A DNA stretch of 17,566 nt from RGIG4074 sp964459165 (GCA_964459165.1 CAYWKM010000038.1:1-17566); one strand, 5' to 3'; counted from the stretch's first letter, positions 1 through 5,940 are shown. Notes: generated by a model from the letters alone, not told the origin. Translations and numbers: made by a program.

Positions 1-321
1 GATAGGACGAAGTATACTCGTCGGGAGGAAGCGGACGGCGGGGAGACGAAAAAGACAAACGCCGAAACGACGCGATCGCCGACGAAAGGGGGAACTTTTG
101 AGAAGCAAAGCAACGGAGACGGACGGAGCTATTGCGAGCGGCTCGAAGCCCTTATCGGGGGAACGGATTACACGCCGGAAAACGTCGCGGAATTTATTGC
201 GGAAAATTATGACGATCACGTGACCGTTCATAACCTTTCCGAAAGGCAATTTAAACAGATCTACGCCTCCTATTACAGGGAAATCAAAGGGATTCCTTGG
301 GACGGCAGGACTTATATTTGA
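1..321 (+). CDS. C-terminal fragment of an unrecognised protein
   Basis: An open frame runs from the first base of the window to a TGA at 319-321, giving 106 residues with no start codon visible, so the gene begins upstream. The first ~40 residues are rich in K, R, E, T and G and look disordered. The rest looks like a small helical domain, with YTPENVAEFIAENYDDH in the middle and a C-terminus ending GIPWDGRTYI. I do not recognise a family and assign no function. It converges on the minus-strand dehydrogenase, with 109 bases and an inverted repeat between them. The frame is believable because the codon choice (GAC, GTC, GCG, GAA) matches the neighbouring genes and the ORF runs to the window edge. 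Confidence 0.6.
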   Translation, partial: DRTKYTRREEADGGETKKTNAETTRSPTKGGTFEKQSNGDGRSYCERLEALIGGTDYTPENVAEFIAENYDDHVTVHNLSERQFKQIYASYYREIKGIPWDGRTYI

Positions 322-325
322 TGAT

Positions 326-366
326 AGACGGCGAATTTTTCAATTGGTTTTGACTATTCGCCGTCT
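326..366. terminator. Inverted repeat between convergent genes, possible bidirectional terminator
   Basis: A perfect 10-bp stem (AGACGGCGAA at 326-335, TTCGCCGTCT at 357-366) encloses a 21-nt loop. It starts five bases after the stop of the first gene and lies 3' of the dehydrogenase on the other strand. Its position between two converging 3' ends suits a shared terminator. Neither side has a proper U-tract straight after the stem, so efficient intrinsic termination is uncertain. Confidence 0.45.
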
Positions 367-413
367 CGTATTTTCGCTTGCGGCGGAAAGCGGGCGACGT
401 TCCTCTTTATTTT

Positions 414-438
414 AAAAAAAGGCCGTCGGGTCAGCGGC
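414..438 (-). terminator. Weak minus-strand stem followed by T7 at the dehydrogenase stop
   Basis: Read on the minus strand, a short GC stem (GCCG at 438-435, CGGC at 425-422) overlaps the stop codon and is followed by seven T (420-414). The T-run is good but the stem is only 4 bp, so this is at most a weak intrinsic terminator for the dehydrogenase mRNA. Confidence 0.3.
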
Positions 439-1396
439 GGTCGCGATTGGTTATTACGTTGATCGGAGAGCCCTTGATAAAAGCCTCCAAATTTTTCGCT
501 ACGACGGAGACGAGCCGTTGTCTCGTTTCGACGGGCGCCCATGCGACGTGAGGGGTTATGATGCAATTTTCTAAGCCTAAAAGCGGATTGTCGGCGCGCA
601 TGGGTTCCTTAGCCGCGACGTCGAGGCAGGCCGCGCGCAGCCTTCCTCCCTTTAAAGCGGCGGCGAGGGCGGGTTCGTCGATCAATCCTCCGCGCGACGT
701 ATTGACGAGCACGGCGGTCGGTTTCATCAGCGAGAGAGCGTATTCGCCGACGAGCTTCTCCGTTTGCTCGTTCAGAGGGCAGTGTAGGGACAGATAGTCG
801 CTGCGGCGGAAAAGCTCGTCCTTCTCTACGAGTTCATACGGACAATTTTCAGGAATCGTGCGGGTATGTACGAGGATTTCCATTCCGAGGGCTTTTGCGA
901 TCTTCGCCGTCGCCCTGCCGATTTCGCCGAAGCCGAATACGCCGAAAGTCTTTCCGTAGACTTCGTACTGAGGGAAAGCGTAGTAAGAGAAGCCGTCGCT
1001 CTGCGTCCAATCGCCGTCCGAAACGGATTTCGCGTAGCGGTGGGTGTTTCCCGCCTGCATCAGCATGAGCGAAATCGCGTGCTGCGCCACCGCGTGGGTG
1101 GAATAGGCGGGCGCGTTGCAAAAGGTCACGCCGTATTTTTCGCAGGCTTCGAGGTCTATGTTGTTGTATCCCGTGGCAAACGCGCCGATGTATTTTAGCG
1201 AGGGAAGGGAAGAAATGACCTTCTCGTTCATCTCCGTCTTGTTGACGAGTACGGCTTCGGCTCCCCGACAAGCGCGGATGACCTCGTCTTCGTCGGGAAG
1301 TCGTTCAAAACAGGAGACGCTTCCGAGCGCTTCGATTTCGGAAAAATCGACGTCGCCGTACGACACGGTGTTTTTATCGAGCAGAGCAATATTCAT
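431..1396 (-). CDS. D-2-hydroxyacid dehydrogenase (NAD-dependent), glycerate/phosphoglycerate dehydrogenase-like
   Basis: A 321-residue cytosolic oxidoreductase of the D-isomer-specific 2-hydroxyacid dehydrogenase family, which reversibly reduces 2-oxoacids with NAD(P)H. The N-terminal substrate domain (about 1-95) is followed by a Rossmann domain with GFGEIG at 155-160 and VHTR at 176-179. The catalytic set is intact: Arg235 in TSRGGLID, Glu264 in AAKEPM and His283 in ITPHVAW. The length is normal for the family. Hydroxypyruvate or glycerate is a plausible substrate from overall resemblance, but the sequence does not fix it. The ATG at 1396 is the only sensible start, since MNIALLDKN leads directly into the first beta strand and the next Met is residue 56. 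No Shine-Dalgarno precedes it, and the predicted transcript starts about 3 nt before the ATG. The gene is monocistronic and divergent from the AEC permease. Confidence 0.92.
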   Translation of the reverse strand: MNIALLDKNTVSYGDVDFSEIEALGSVSCFERLPDEDEVIRACRGAEAVLVNKTEMNEKVISSLPSLKYIGAFATGYNNIDLEACEKYGVTFCNAPAYSTHAVAQHAISLMLMQAGNTHRYAKSVSDGDWTQSDGFSYYAFPQYEVYGKTFGVFGFGEIGRATAKIAKALGMEILVHTRTIPENCPYELVEKDELFRRSDYLSLHCPLNEQTEKLVGEYALSLMKPTAVLVNTSRGGLIDEPALAAALKGGRLRAACLDVAAKEPMRADNPLLGLENCIITPHVAWAPVETRQRLVSVVAKNLEAFIKGSPINVITNRDRR

Positions 1397-1398
1397 AA

Positions 1399-1434
1399 CG
1401 AGTACAGTATAGCATAAGACGAAGGAAAGGGCAA
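1399..1434 (-). promoter_or_regulatory. Extended -10 promoter of the dehydrogenase, predicting a leaderless mRNA
   Basis: On the minus strand, TTGCCC (1434-1429) and TATACT (1411-1406) are separated by exactly 17 bp, with TGC just before the -10 box (an extended -10). A start seven bases after the -10 box falls at about 1399, leaving a 5' leader of roughly 3 nt before the ATG at 1396. No AGGAGG-like element is present. Confidence 0.75.
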
Positions 1435-1473
1435 CGCTTTTCCGAATAAAAAAATTTCGATCGACTTTTAGGG

Positions 1474-1502
1474 TTGACAGTCTTTTTTATTTGGTGTATG
1501 AT
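1474..1502 (+). promoter_or_regulatory. Sigma-A type promoter of the AEC permease gene
   Basis: A perfect -35 TTGACA (1474-1479), a 17-bp T-rich spacer and -10 TATGAT (1497-1502). The predicted start at about 1509 leaves a leader of ~25 nt containing a short AAAGG (1521-1525), 8 nt before the ATG. The promoter lies back to back with that of the divergent dehydrogenase. Confidence 0.85.
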
Positions 1503-1533
1503 AAGAAGGTAAAATTTTAAAAAGGTATATGAT

Positions 1534-2523
1534 ATGAATTTTTCGTCCGGTCTCGTTCAGACTTTGCTCATCATGGTGGTTCTCATCGCTTTTATCCTGC
1601 CCGGGTATATCCTGCGCAAGAAGAAGATGATAGGGGATAATGTGCTTTCCTCCCTTTCCAATATTCTTCTTTACGTGTGTCAGCCCTTTCTCATGATCAA
1701 GGCGTTTTCCGTAAATCCCATCGATCCCACAGAGGATATCCTTTACAGCATGCTCTGGACGATCGCGCTTACGCTTGTAAGTATGCTCGCCGTGTTCGGC
1801 GTTTCCAAGCTCGTTTTTCAGAAACCGAAAGACGTCAAAAAGAAGGGGGTATACTCCTTCATTTCCGTTTTCTCCAACTGCGGATTTATCGGAATTCCCT
1901 TCGTCGATATCATGACGGGCGGCAACGGCGAAGCCGTCATGTATGTCGCGGTCTATAATTTCGGGTTCAATATTCTCGTCTGGACGCTCGGCGTTTACCT
2001 CATGACGCAGAATGTGAAGGATATCAATTTAAAACGCGCCTTCCTCAATCCTTCCATGATCGGCGGATATATAGGGCTGCTCTTCTTCTTTATTCCGCAG
2101 ATCAATATCTTTAATCTGGAGGACGCGGCTCCGCTCAGCGCGATTCCCGTATATTTCGGTTATATGACGACCGTTTTAAGCATGATCATCGTCGGCGTCT
2201 GCATGGCGGATATCCCGTTGAAAAAAATTTTCGTCAACCCGGGCGGGTACGTCGCTTCGGCGCTCCGTCTCATCGTCAGTCCGTTGATCGTTCTCGCGCT
2301 CGCCGTTTTTGTGGACAAGCTCATTTATCCGTTTAATCAGGGCTACGTCGTCATCGCTCTCGTCGTCGCCGCCGCTATGAGTCCGGCGGCTTCCTGCGTC
2401 GCCTATGCCGAAAAGTTCGGCGGGGATAAGGATACGGCGGCTTCCACCTTTATCTTAGGCACTCTTCTGGGAATCATAACGATCCCGTTGATCGTCGCCG
2501 CGCTTTCCGCTCTCTATATATAG
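1534..2523 (+). CDS. AEC family transporter (auxin efflux carrier-like permease)
   Basis: A 329-residue integral membrane protein with about ten hydrophobic segments in two groups of five, split by a more polar middle, as in the AEC/Mem_trans family (membrane transport protein, PF03547 type). Family-like motifs are CQPFLMIKAF at 49-58 and SNCGFIGIP at 114-122, the latter in the broken-helix region that forms the substrate path in this fold. The C-terminal half has MSPAASCVAYAEKFGG, a second crossing motif. Bacterial relatives move small organic acids such as malate or malonate; the substrate here cannot be read from sequence. The divergent hydroxyacid dehydrogenase makes an organic acid plausible, which is inference only. 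A 13-bp tandem duplication covers the TAG stop. Confidence 0.92.
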   Translation: MNFSSGLVQTLLIMVVLIAFILPGYILRKKKMIGDNVLSSLSNILLYVCQPFLMIKAFSVNPIDPTEDILYSMLWTIALTLVSMLAVFGVSKLVFQKPKDVKKKGVYSFISVFSNCGFIGIPFVDIMTGGNGEAVMYVAVYNFGFNILVWTLGVYLMTQNVKDINLKRAFLNPSMIGGYIGLLFFFIPQINIFNLEDAAPLSAIPVYFGYMTTVLSMIIVGVCMADIPLKKIFVNPGGYVASALRLIVSPLIVLALAVFVDKLIYPFNQGYVVIALVVAAAMSPAASCVAYAEKFGGDKDTAASTFILGTLLGIITIPLIVAALSALYI

Positions 2524-2542
2524 CTTCTTTATATAGCTTCTT
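2517..2542 (+). repeat. 13-bp tandem duplication across the stop codon
   Basis: TATATAGCTTCTT occurs twice head to tail (2517-2529 and 2530-2542). The first copy holds the TAG stop of the AEC permease (2521-2523), and the second holds a displaced TAG. This looks like a recent replication-slippage duplication and does not change the protein. Confidence 0.8.
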
Positions 2543-2595
2543 TACGGGGTTCCTTTGCGATATTTGTAAATTGCACGGTTCCGTCGAGTTTGTCC

Positions 2596-2623
2596 GCCGA
2601 GATTTTTCAATCGAAATCTCGGC
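2596..2623. terminator. Perfect 10-bp hairpin 3' of the AEC permease, no U-tract
   Basis: GCCGAGATTT (2596-2605) and AAATCTCGGC (2614-2623) form a perfect stem with an 8-nt loop. The position is right for a terminator of the permease gene, but the following bases are AAAATAATTC, so the U-tract of a classical intrinsic terminator is missing. Confidence 0.45.
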
Positions 2624-2672
2624 AAAATAATTCTTGAATCCCCGTTTTCCGCAAGAAAAAATTCCGATTGCA

Positions 2673-2678
2673 TAAAAT
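2673..2678 (+). promoter_or_regulatory. Candidate -10 box for the phospholipase-like gene
   Basis: TAAAAT lies exactly seven bases before the A of the ATG at 2685. If used, transcription would start on the start codon. No convincing -35 box is seen 16-18 bp upstream, so the call is weak. Confidence 0.3.
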
Positions 2679-2684
2679 GAAGGT

Positions 2685-3431
2685 ATGCCCTCTTCTTATG
2701 CGCATTATCGGGAGGCTGAATGCGTTTATGAACGTCTTCCGTCCGAAGTGAAACAACGCGTCGCCGATTTCTCCCTGTATCTTTTGGGAAGCCAAGGCGG
2801 AGATTTCGGATTTTTTTACCCCGAGCTATCCTTTTCTCAACCGAATATGGGGAAGCTTCTGCATACGACGGAAGCTTGCGCCCTCTTTTCCGATATGGCG
2901 GAATACTGCGGGGTTCATCCGGAAGCGTTTTCGTTTGCGGCGGGCTTTGTCACGCATTATTGTCTCGACGCCGCCTTTCATCCCCTCGTTTATAGAGAAG
3001 GGGGAAAAAATTATTTTTTTCACGCTTCGTTCGAACGCTCTCTCGACGCTTATTTGGCGGAGCGGAACGCGTTAAAAGAGGAATTTTCCATTCGGACGAA
3101 TCTGCTCTCTTATGGGCAGTTAAAGACGGTTTGCGGGCTTCTCGATTTCGTTTTCGAGAGGAGGAGAAAGAGCTTTTCTGCGATCGAAGAGAGAAAGCTC
3201 CGCGCGGCTTATCGATTTTTCGACTTTGCGACGATTCGGCTCGTCAAGTTTATTTCCCGCCCCTTTTCCGCGGAGGAAATCGATAAAAGGAGGGAAAAGT
3301 GGGACGAATTATTTTCATTTGCCGTGAGCTCGGGCGACGTATGTATGCGCGCGCTGTATAAAAAGGCGTTTTGTTCCACTCCCTTGGATAAAGAATTGTT
3401 CGCCCGCGATTTTTCGGGGAAAATTATTTAA
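2685..3431 (+). CDS. Zinc-dependent phospholipase C-like protein
   Basis: A 248-residue protein resembling the bacterial Zn-dependent phospholipase C family (PF00882 type), often annotated only as hypothetical. The expected metal-ligand pattern is present: His7 in the MPSSYAHYRE start, Asp40 in GSQGGDFGFFY, His60 in LLHTTEA, His91, Asp95 and His99 in THYCLDAAFHP, and His113 and Glu117 in HASFERSLD. No signal peptide is visible, so unlike secreted PLC toxins it is probably cytosolic. The actual substrate is unknown; phospholipid or another phosphodiester is a family-level guess. The start is fixed by the conserved N-terminal MPSSYAHY. The Shine-Dalgarno-like GAAGGT abuts the ATG with only 1 nt between, too close for normal use. 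The last codons lie in a hairpin (3406-3438). Confidence 0.8.
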   Translation: MPSSYAHYREAECVYERLPSEVKQRVADFSLYLLGSQGGDFGFFYPELSFSQPNMGKLLHTTEACALFSDMAEYCGVHPEAFSFAAGFVTHYCLDAAFHPLVYREGGKNYFFHASFERSLDAYLAERNALKEEFSIRTNLLSYGQLKTVCGLLDFVFERRRKSFSAIEERKLRAAYRFFDFATIRLVKFISRPFSAEEIDKRREKWDELFSFAVSSGDVCMRALYKKAFCSTPLDKELFARDFSGKII

Positions 3432-3438
3432 AAATCGC
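3406..3438. terminator. 9-bp hairpin spanning the stop of the phospholipase-like gene
   Basis: GCGATTTTT (3406-3414) pairs with AAAAATCGC (3430-3438) around a 15-nt loop that contains the last codons; the TAA is at 3429-3431. It is followed by AAAACATCG, not a U-tract, so termination activity is doubtful. Confidence 0.35.
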
Positions 3439-3478
3439 AAAACATCGTAAAAAAGTCGTCTTTTGATTTCAAAATTGA

Positions 3479-3507
3479 TTGACAAGGTCTTTTTTTTATG
3501 TTAAACT
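3479..3507 (+). promoter_or_regulatory. Promoter of the rpmG-secE-nusG-rplK-rplA unit
   Basis: A perfect -35 TTGACA (3479-3484), 17-bp spacer and -10 TAAACT (3502-3507), with a TG at 3499-3500 giving an extended -10. The predicted start is near 3514. No comparable promoter is seen before secE, nusG, rplK or rplA, so this one probably drives all five genes. Confidence 0.85.
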
Positions 3508-3511
3508 CATG

Positions 3512-3542
3512 TTACGCACCTGAAGAGGGGTGTAATTTTTTT
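3512..3542 (+). promoter_or_regulatory. Terminator-like hairpin plus T7 in the rpmG leader
   Basis: TTACGCACC (3512-3520) pairs with GGGGTGTAA (3527-3535) with one A-G mismatch and one G-U pair, around a 6-nt loop. Seven T follow (3536-3542), and the rpmG Shine-Dalgarno GGAG (3548-3551) comes next. The hairpin begins within a few bases of the predicted transcription start, so it may be a 5'-end stabiliser or an attenuator. The pairing is seen; the role is inferred. Confidence 0.45.
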
Positions 3543-3559
3543 GTGATGGAGTTTTCGAT

Positions 3560-3724
3560 ATGGCAGTTAAAACAACGAGAACCAAAATAACGTTCGAATG
3601 CACCGAATGCAAGCACAGAAACTACGATACCGTTAAAAATAAGAGAAACGATCCCGACAGATTGGTTCTCAAGAAGTATTGTCCTTTCTGCAAAAAGCAC
3701 ACCGAGCATAAGGAAACGAAGTAA
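3560..3724 (+). CDS. rpmG: 50S ribosomal protein L33
   Basis: A 54-residue basic protein, MAVKTTRTKITFECTEC onward, ending KKHTEHKETK. It is a normal-length L33 of the zinc-binding (C+) type: Cys14/Cys17 and Cys41/Cys44 form the two CXXC knuckles. It joins the large subunit near the E site. The start has GGAG (3548-3551) 8 nt upstream. Placement directly before secE is the usual bacterial order. It is the first gene of the five-gene transcription unit; zinc-replete expression is expected for a C+ paralogue, and a C- copy would lie elsewhere. Confidence 0.95.
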   Translation: MAVKTTRTKITFECTECKHRNYDTVKNKRNDPDRLVLKKYCPFCKKHTEHKETK

Positions 3725-3782
3725 TACTCCTTGCTCCTCCCTTTCCGCTTTGCGGCGGCATAAATCGTTATAGAGGTATAAG

Positions 3783-4022
3783 ATGGCGAAAGATACGAAG
3801 AAAAAATCCGAAAAAGGACCCAACTGGTTCGTCAGAACGGGCAGAAAGATCAAGGAAACCTTTTCCGAATTAAAAAAAGTAACTTGGCCTACCTTCCCGA
3901 AAATCGCAAAGGCTACGGGCGTCGTGATCGTCGTAGTCCTCGTGTTTACCGTCGCCGTTACGGCGGTGGATCGCGGGTTGTTAGAGCTACTGAAATTATT
4001 GACCGAAATAGGCGTAAGTTGA
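3783..4022 (+). CDS. secE: Preprotein translocase subunit SecE
   Basis: A 79-residue membrane protein and essential partner of SecY in the SecYEG protein-conducting channel. It is the short Gram-positive form: a Lys-rich cytoplasmic N-terminus (1-25), an amphipathic helix with the family motif ELKKVTWPT at 29-37, and a single membrane span at about 44-62. GAGG (3773-3776) lies 6 nt before the ATG. It lies 58 bp after rpmG and 13 bp before nusG, the standard arrangement. Confidence 0.96.
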   Translation: MAKDTKKKSEKGPNWFVRTGRKIKETFSELKKVTWPTFPKIAKATGVVIVVVLVFTVAVTAVDRGLLELLKLLTEIGVS

Positions 4023-4035
4023 CAGGGGATAGGCT

Positions 4036-4584
4036 ATGAACGAGACAGATACGCAACCCAAATGGTATATTCTTCATACCTATTCCGGCTACGAACAGAT
4101 GGTAAAAGACAATCTGGAAAAGTTAATTGAAAACAATAATCTTTCCGATCAGATAACCGATCTGAAAATTCCTTTGGAAGAGACGATCGTCGAGGATAAA
4201 AACGGAAAAAAGAAGACGGTTTATCATAAGCTTCTTCCCTGTTATGTGTTTATCAAGATGATTTATTCCAATCAGCTTTGGTATTTGGTAACGAATACAA
4301 GGGGCGTAACGGGATTCTGCGGCCCGCAGGGAAGACCCATTCCCATGAAGGACGAAGAGATCAGAAAAATGCGCTTGGAAGACTTCGTTGCGAACGCCAA
4401 TTTCAAGGCGGGCGACGAAATTTATATCGAATTCGGACCTTTAAGCGGCTTTACGGGAAGGATCATAGAGTGCCACAACGACACGCAGAAAGCGAAGGTC
4501 GAGACGATCATGTTCGACAGGGTGCAGATCGTGGACGTGGAGTATAACCAGATAAAGCTTGTCGATGAAAACAAGCCCGAATAA
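4036..4584 (+). CDS. nusG: Transcription termination/antitermination factor NusG
   Basis: A 182-residue elongation factor that binds the clamp helices of RNA polymerase and couples it to Rho or the ribosome. The N-terminal NGN domain (about 8-115) begins KWYILHTYSGYE and contains a Lys-rich hairpin (VEDKNGKKK) typical of Firmicutes, then VTGFCGPQGRPIPM. The C-terminal KOW domain is at about 124-175 (KAGDEIYIEFGPLSGFTGR). The usual FPGY turn reads LPCY at 67-70, a small departure. AGGGG (4024-4028) lies 7 nt before the ATG. It follows secE by 13 bp and is co-transcribed. Confidence 0.97.
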   Translation: MNETDTQPKWYILHTYSGYEQMVKDNLEKLIENNNLSDQITDLKIPLEETIVEDKNGKKKTVYHKLLPCYVFIKMIYSNQLWYLVTNTRGVTGFCGPQGRPIPMKDEEIRKMRLEDFVANANFKAGDEIYIEFGPLSGFTGRIIECHNDTQKAKVETIMFDRVQIVDVEYNQIKLVDENKPE

Positions 4585-4637
4585 TACTGTATTTTTAAGA
4601 AAATCAAACGGACTCTTTTAAGAGCTCCTTTGAAATA

Positions 4638-4685
4638 TGTGGGAGGGATATCAAATCTTTTTCAAGATATCTTGTTACAACCACA
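4638..4685 (+). promoter_or_regulatory. L1-binding (23S stalk mimic) leader before rplK
   Basis: An outer stem UGUGG (4638-4642)/CCACA (4681-4685) and an inner stem GATATC (4647-4652)/GATATC (4666-4671) are joined by an asymmetric internal loop, GAGG on one side and UUGUUACAA on the other. The GUGGGAG strand and a partner strand ending in CCAC match the L1 stalk of 23S rRNA, where E. coli has GGUGGGAGG opposite AAAUACCACC. The element ends 7 nt before the rplK Shine-Dalgarno GGAGG (4693-4697). L1 repression at rplK is established in E. coli; its use here is inference from the matching structure. Confidence 0.72.
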
Positions 4686-4706
4686 ATTAATTGGAGGATT
4701 TCAATT

Positions 4707-5132
4707 ATGGCTAAAAAGATTACTGCGGTCGTAAAATTACAGCTTCCCGCAGGAAAAGCAACTCCGGCTCCCCCCGTAGGTTCCACATTGGGTCCCTTCG
4801 GAATCAATCTGCCCGGTTTTACAAAGGAATTCAACGCGCAGACTGCCGATAAAGCAGGTCTTATCATTCCTGTCGTCGTTACGATTTATCAGGATCGTTC
4901 CTTTACGTTTATTTTAAAGACGCCCCCCGCGCCCGTTCTCATCAAGAAAGCGCTCGGTTTGGATAAGGCGAGCGCAAAACCCAACGCAGATAAAGTCGGC
5001 AAGCTCACGAAGGCTCAGGTTGAAGAAATTGCGAAGCTCAAATTGCCCGATCTCAACTGCACCTCTTTGGAGAGCGCGAAGAGCATGGTGAAGGGTACCG
5101 CGCGCAGCATGGGTATCACCGTAGAAGATTAA
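4707..5132 (+). CDS. rplK: 50S ribosomal protein L11
   Basis: A 141-residue protein that forms the GTPase-associated centre with 23S rRNA helices 43/44. The N-terminal domain (1-70) and C-terminal RNA-binding domain (76-141) are both complete, the latter with KPNADKVGKLTKAQ and GTARSMGI. The linker that faces thiopeptide antibiotics reads PAPPVGSTLGPFGIN where most bacteria have PPVGPALGQ-G-N. Pro22/Pro23 are kept, but Pro26, Ala27 and Gln30 are replaced by Ser, Thr and Pro, and the usual FCK nearby is FTK. GGAGG lies 9 nt before the ATG. An L1-binding mimic precedes the gene, pointing to translational control. Confidence 0.97.
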   Translation: MAKKITAVVKLQLPAGKATPAPPVGSTLGPFGINLPGFTKEFNAQTADKAGLIIPVVVTIYQDRSFTFILKTPPAPVLIKKALGLDKASAKPNADKVGKLTKAQVEEIAKLKLPDLNCTSLESAKSMVKGTARSMGITVED

Positions 5133-5147
5133 GAAATTAAGGAGTAG

Positions 5148-5180
5148 GGTGGGAGAGAAAAATTTCTCGCACGTACCACC
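5148..5180 (+). promoter_or_regulatory. Second L1-binding (23S stalk mimic) element, before rplA
   Basis: In the 64-nt rplK-rplA spacer, GGUGG (5148-5152) pairs with CCACC (5176-5180) and encloses an inner hairpin GAGAA (5155-5159)/UUCUC (5164-5168). Strand one reads GGUGGGAG and strand two GUACCACC, nearly identical to the E. coli 23S L1 site (GGUGGGAG and AUACCACC). The closing stem directly abuts the rplA Shine-Dalgarno GGGAGG (5181-5186), so bound L1 would block ribosome loading. It is a better match to rRNA than the copy before rplK. Confidence 0.75.
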
Positions 5181-5196
5181 GGGAGGTATATTTTAA

Positions 5197-5874
5197 ATGG
5201 GTAAAAAGTACATCGAAAGCGCAAAAGCTTACGATCATGCAAAACAATATGAAGTAAACGAGGCTATGGGAATCGTTCTCGATACGGCAAAGGCGAAATT
5301 CGACGAGACGGTAGAAATGCATATTCGTCTCGGCGTCGATCCCCGTCAGGCGGATCAGCAGGTTCGCGGCGTTCTCGTTCTCCCCAACGGAACGGGTAAG
5401 ACCAAGAGAGTTTTGGTCATTGCAAAGGGCGCGCGCGCGGACGCCGCCGTCGCAGCCGGCGCGGAATATGTCGGCGCGGAAGAGATGATCGCTAAAATTC
5501 AGGGCGGCTGGTTCGATTTCGACGTCGTCATTACCACGCCCGATATGATGGGCGTCGTAGGACGTATCGGTAAGCTTTTAGGTCCTAAGGGTCTGATGCC
5601 CAACCCGAAGAGCGGCACCGTTACCATGGACGTCGAAAGAGCGGTCAGAGAAGTGAAAGCCGGTAAGGTCGAATATCGTCTGGATAAGGCGGCGATCATT
5701 CATTGCGCCATCGGCAAGAAGAGCTTCGGAAGCGAAAAGCTTTTGGAAAATTATAACGCCCTGCTGGACGCCGTCGTCAAGGCGAAGCCCGCCGCGGCAA
5801 AGGGTCAGTACATCAAATCCGTCGTCCTTGCCAGCACGATGGGGCCCGGCGTAAAAGTCGCCGTAAGAGTATAA
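5197..5874 (+). CDS. rplA: 50S ribosomal protein L1
   Basis: A 225-residue protein that binds the mobile L1 stalk of 23S rRNA and helps release deacylated tRNA from the E site. It is also the classical translational repressor of its own operon. It is full length: domain I at both ends and domain II in the middle. Conserved stretches are MHIRLGVDPRQADQQVRG, LPNGTGK, GRIGKLLGPKGLMPNPK and the C-terminal STMGPGVKV. The start is set by GGGAGG 10 nt upstream and by MGKKYIESAK, a typical N-terminus. The spacer before it carries a copy of the L1 rRNA site, so autoregulation is expected. Confidence 0.97.
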   Translation: MGKKYIESAKAYDHAKQYEVNEAMGIVLDTAKAKFDETVEMHIRLGVDPRQADQQVRGVLVLPNGTGKTKRVLVIAKGARADAAVAAGAEYVGAEEMIAKIQGGWFDFDVVITTPDMMGVVGRIGKLLGPKGLMPNPKSGTVTMDVERAVREVKAGKVEYRLDKAAIIHCAIGKKSFGSEKLLENYNALLDAVVKAKPAAAKGQYIKSVVLASTMGPGVKVAVRV

Positions 5875-5890
5875 CAAAAAAATCATTTTT

Positions 5891-5923
5891 CCCGACGGAA
5901 ATCGTTTGACAATTTCCGTCGGG
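5891..5923. repeat. 12-bp inverted repeat holding the rplJ -35 box in its loop
   Basis: CCCGACGGAAAT (5891-5902) and ATTTCCGTCGGG (5912-5923) pair perfectly around a 9-nt loop that contains TTGACA. It sits 16 bp after the rplA stop. As RNA it would be a strong hairpin at the end of the upstream transcript, without a U-tract. As DNA it overlaps the rplJ promoter. Confidence 0.75.
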
Positions 5924-5934
5924 GGGAATATAAT
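5906..5934 (+). promoter_or_regulatory. Full-consensus promoter of rplJ-rplL
   Basis: TTGACA (5906-5911), exactly 17 bp, TATAAT (5929-5934): both boxes match consensus at all positions. The predicted start is at about 5941, giving a leader of ~160 nt. The -35 box lies in the loop of the 5891-5923 inverted repeat, and the right arm of the repeat fills most of the spacer. Confidence 0.92.
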
Positions 5935-5940
5935 AAAAAA

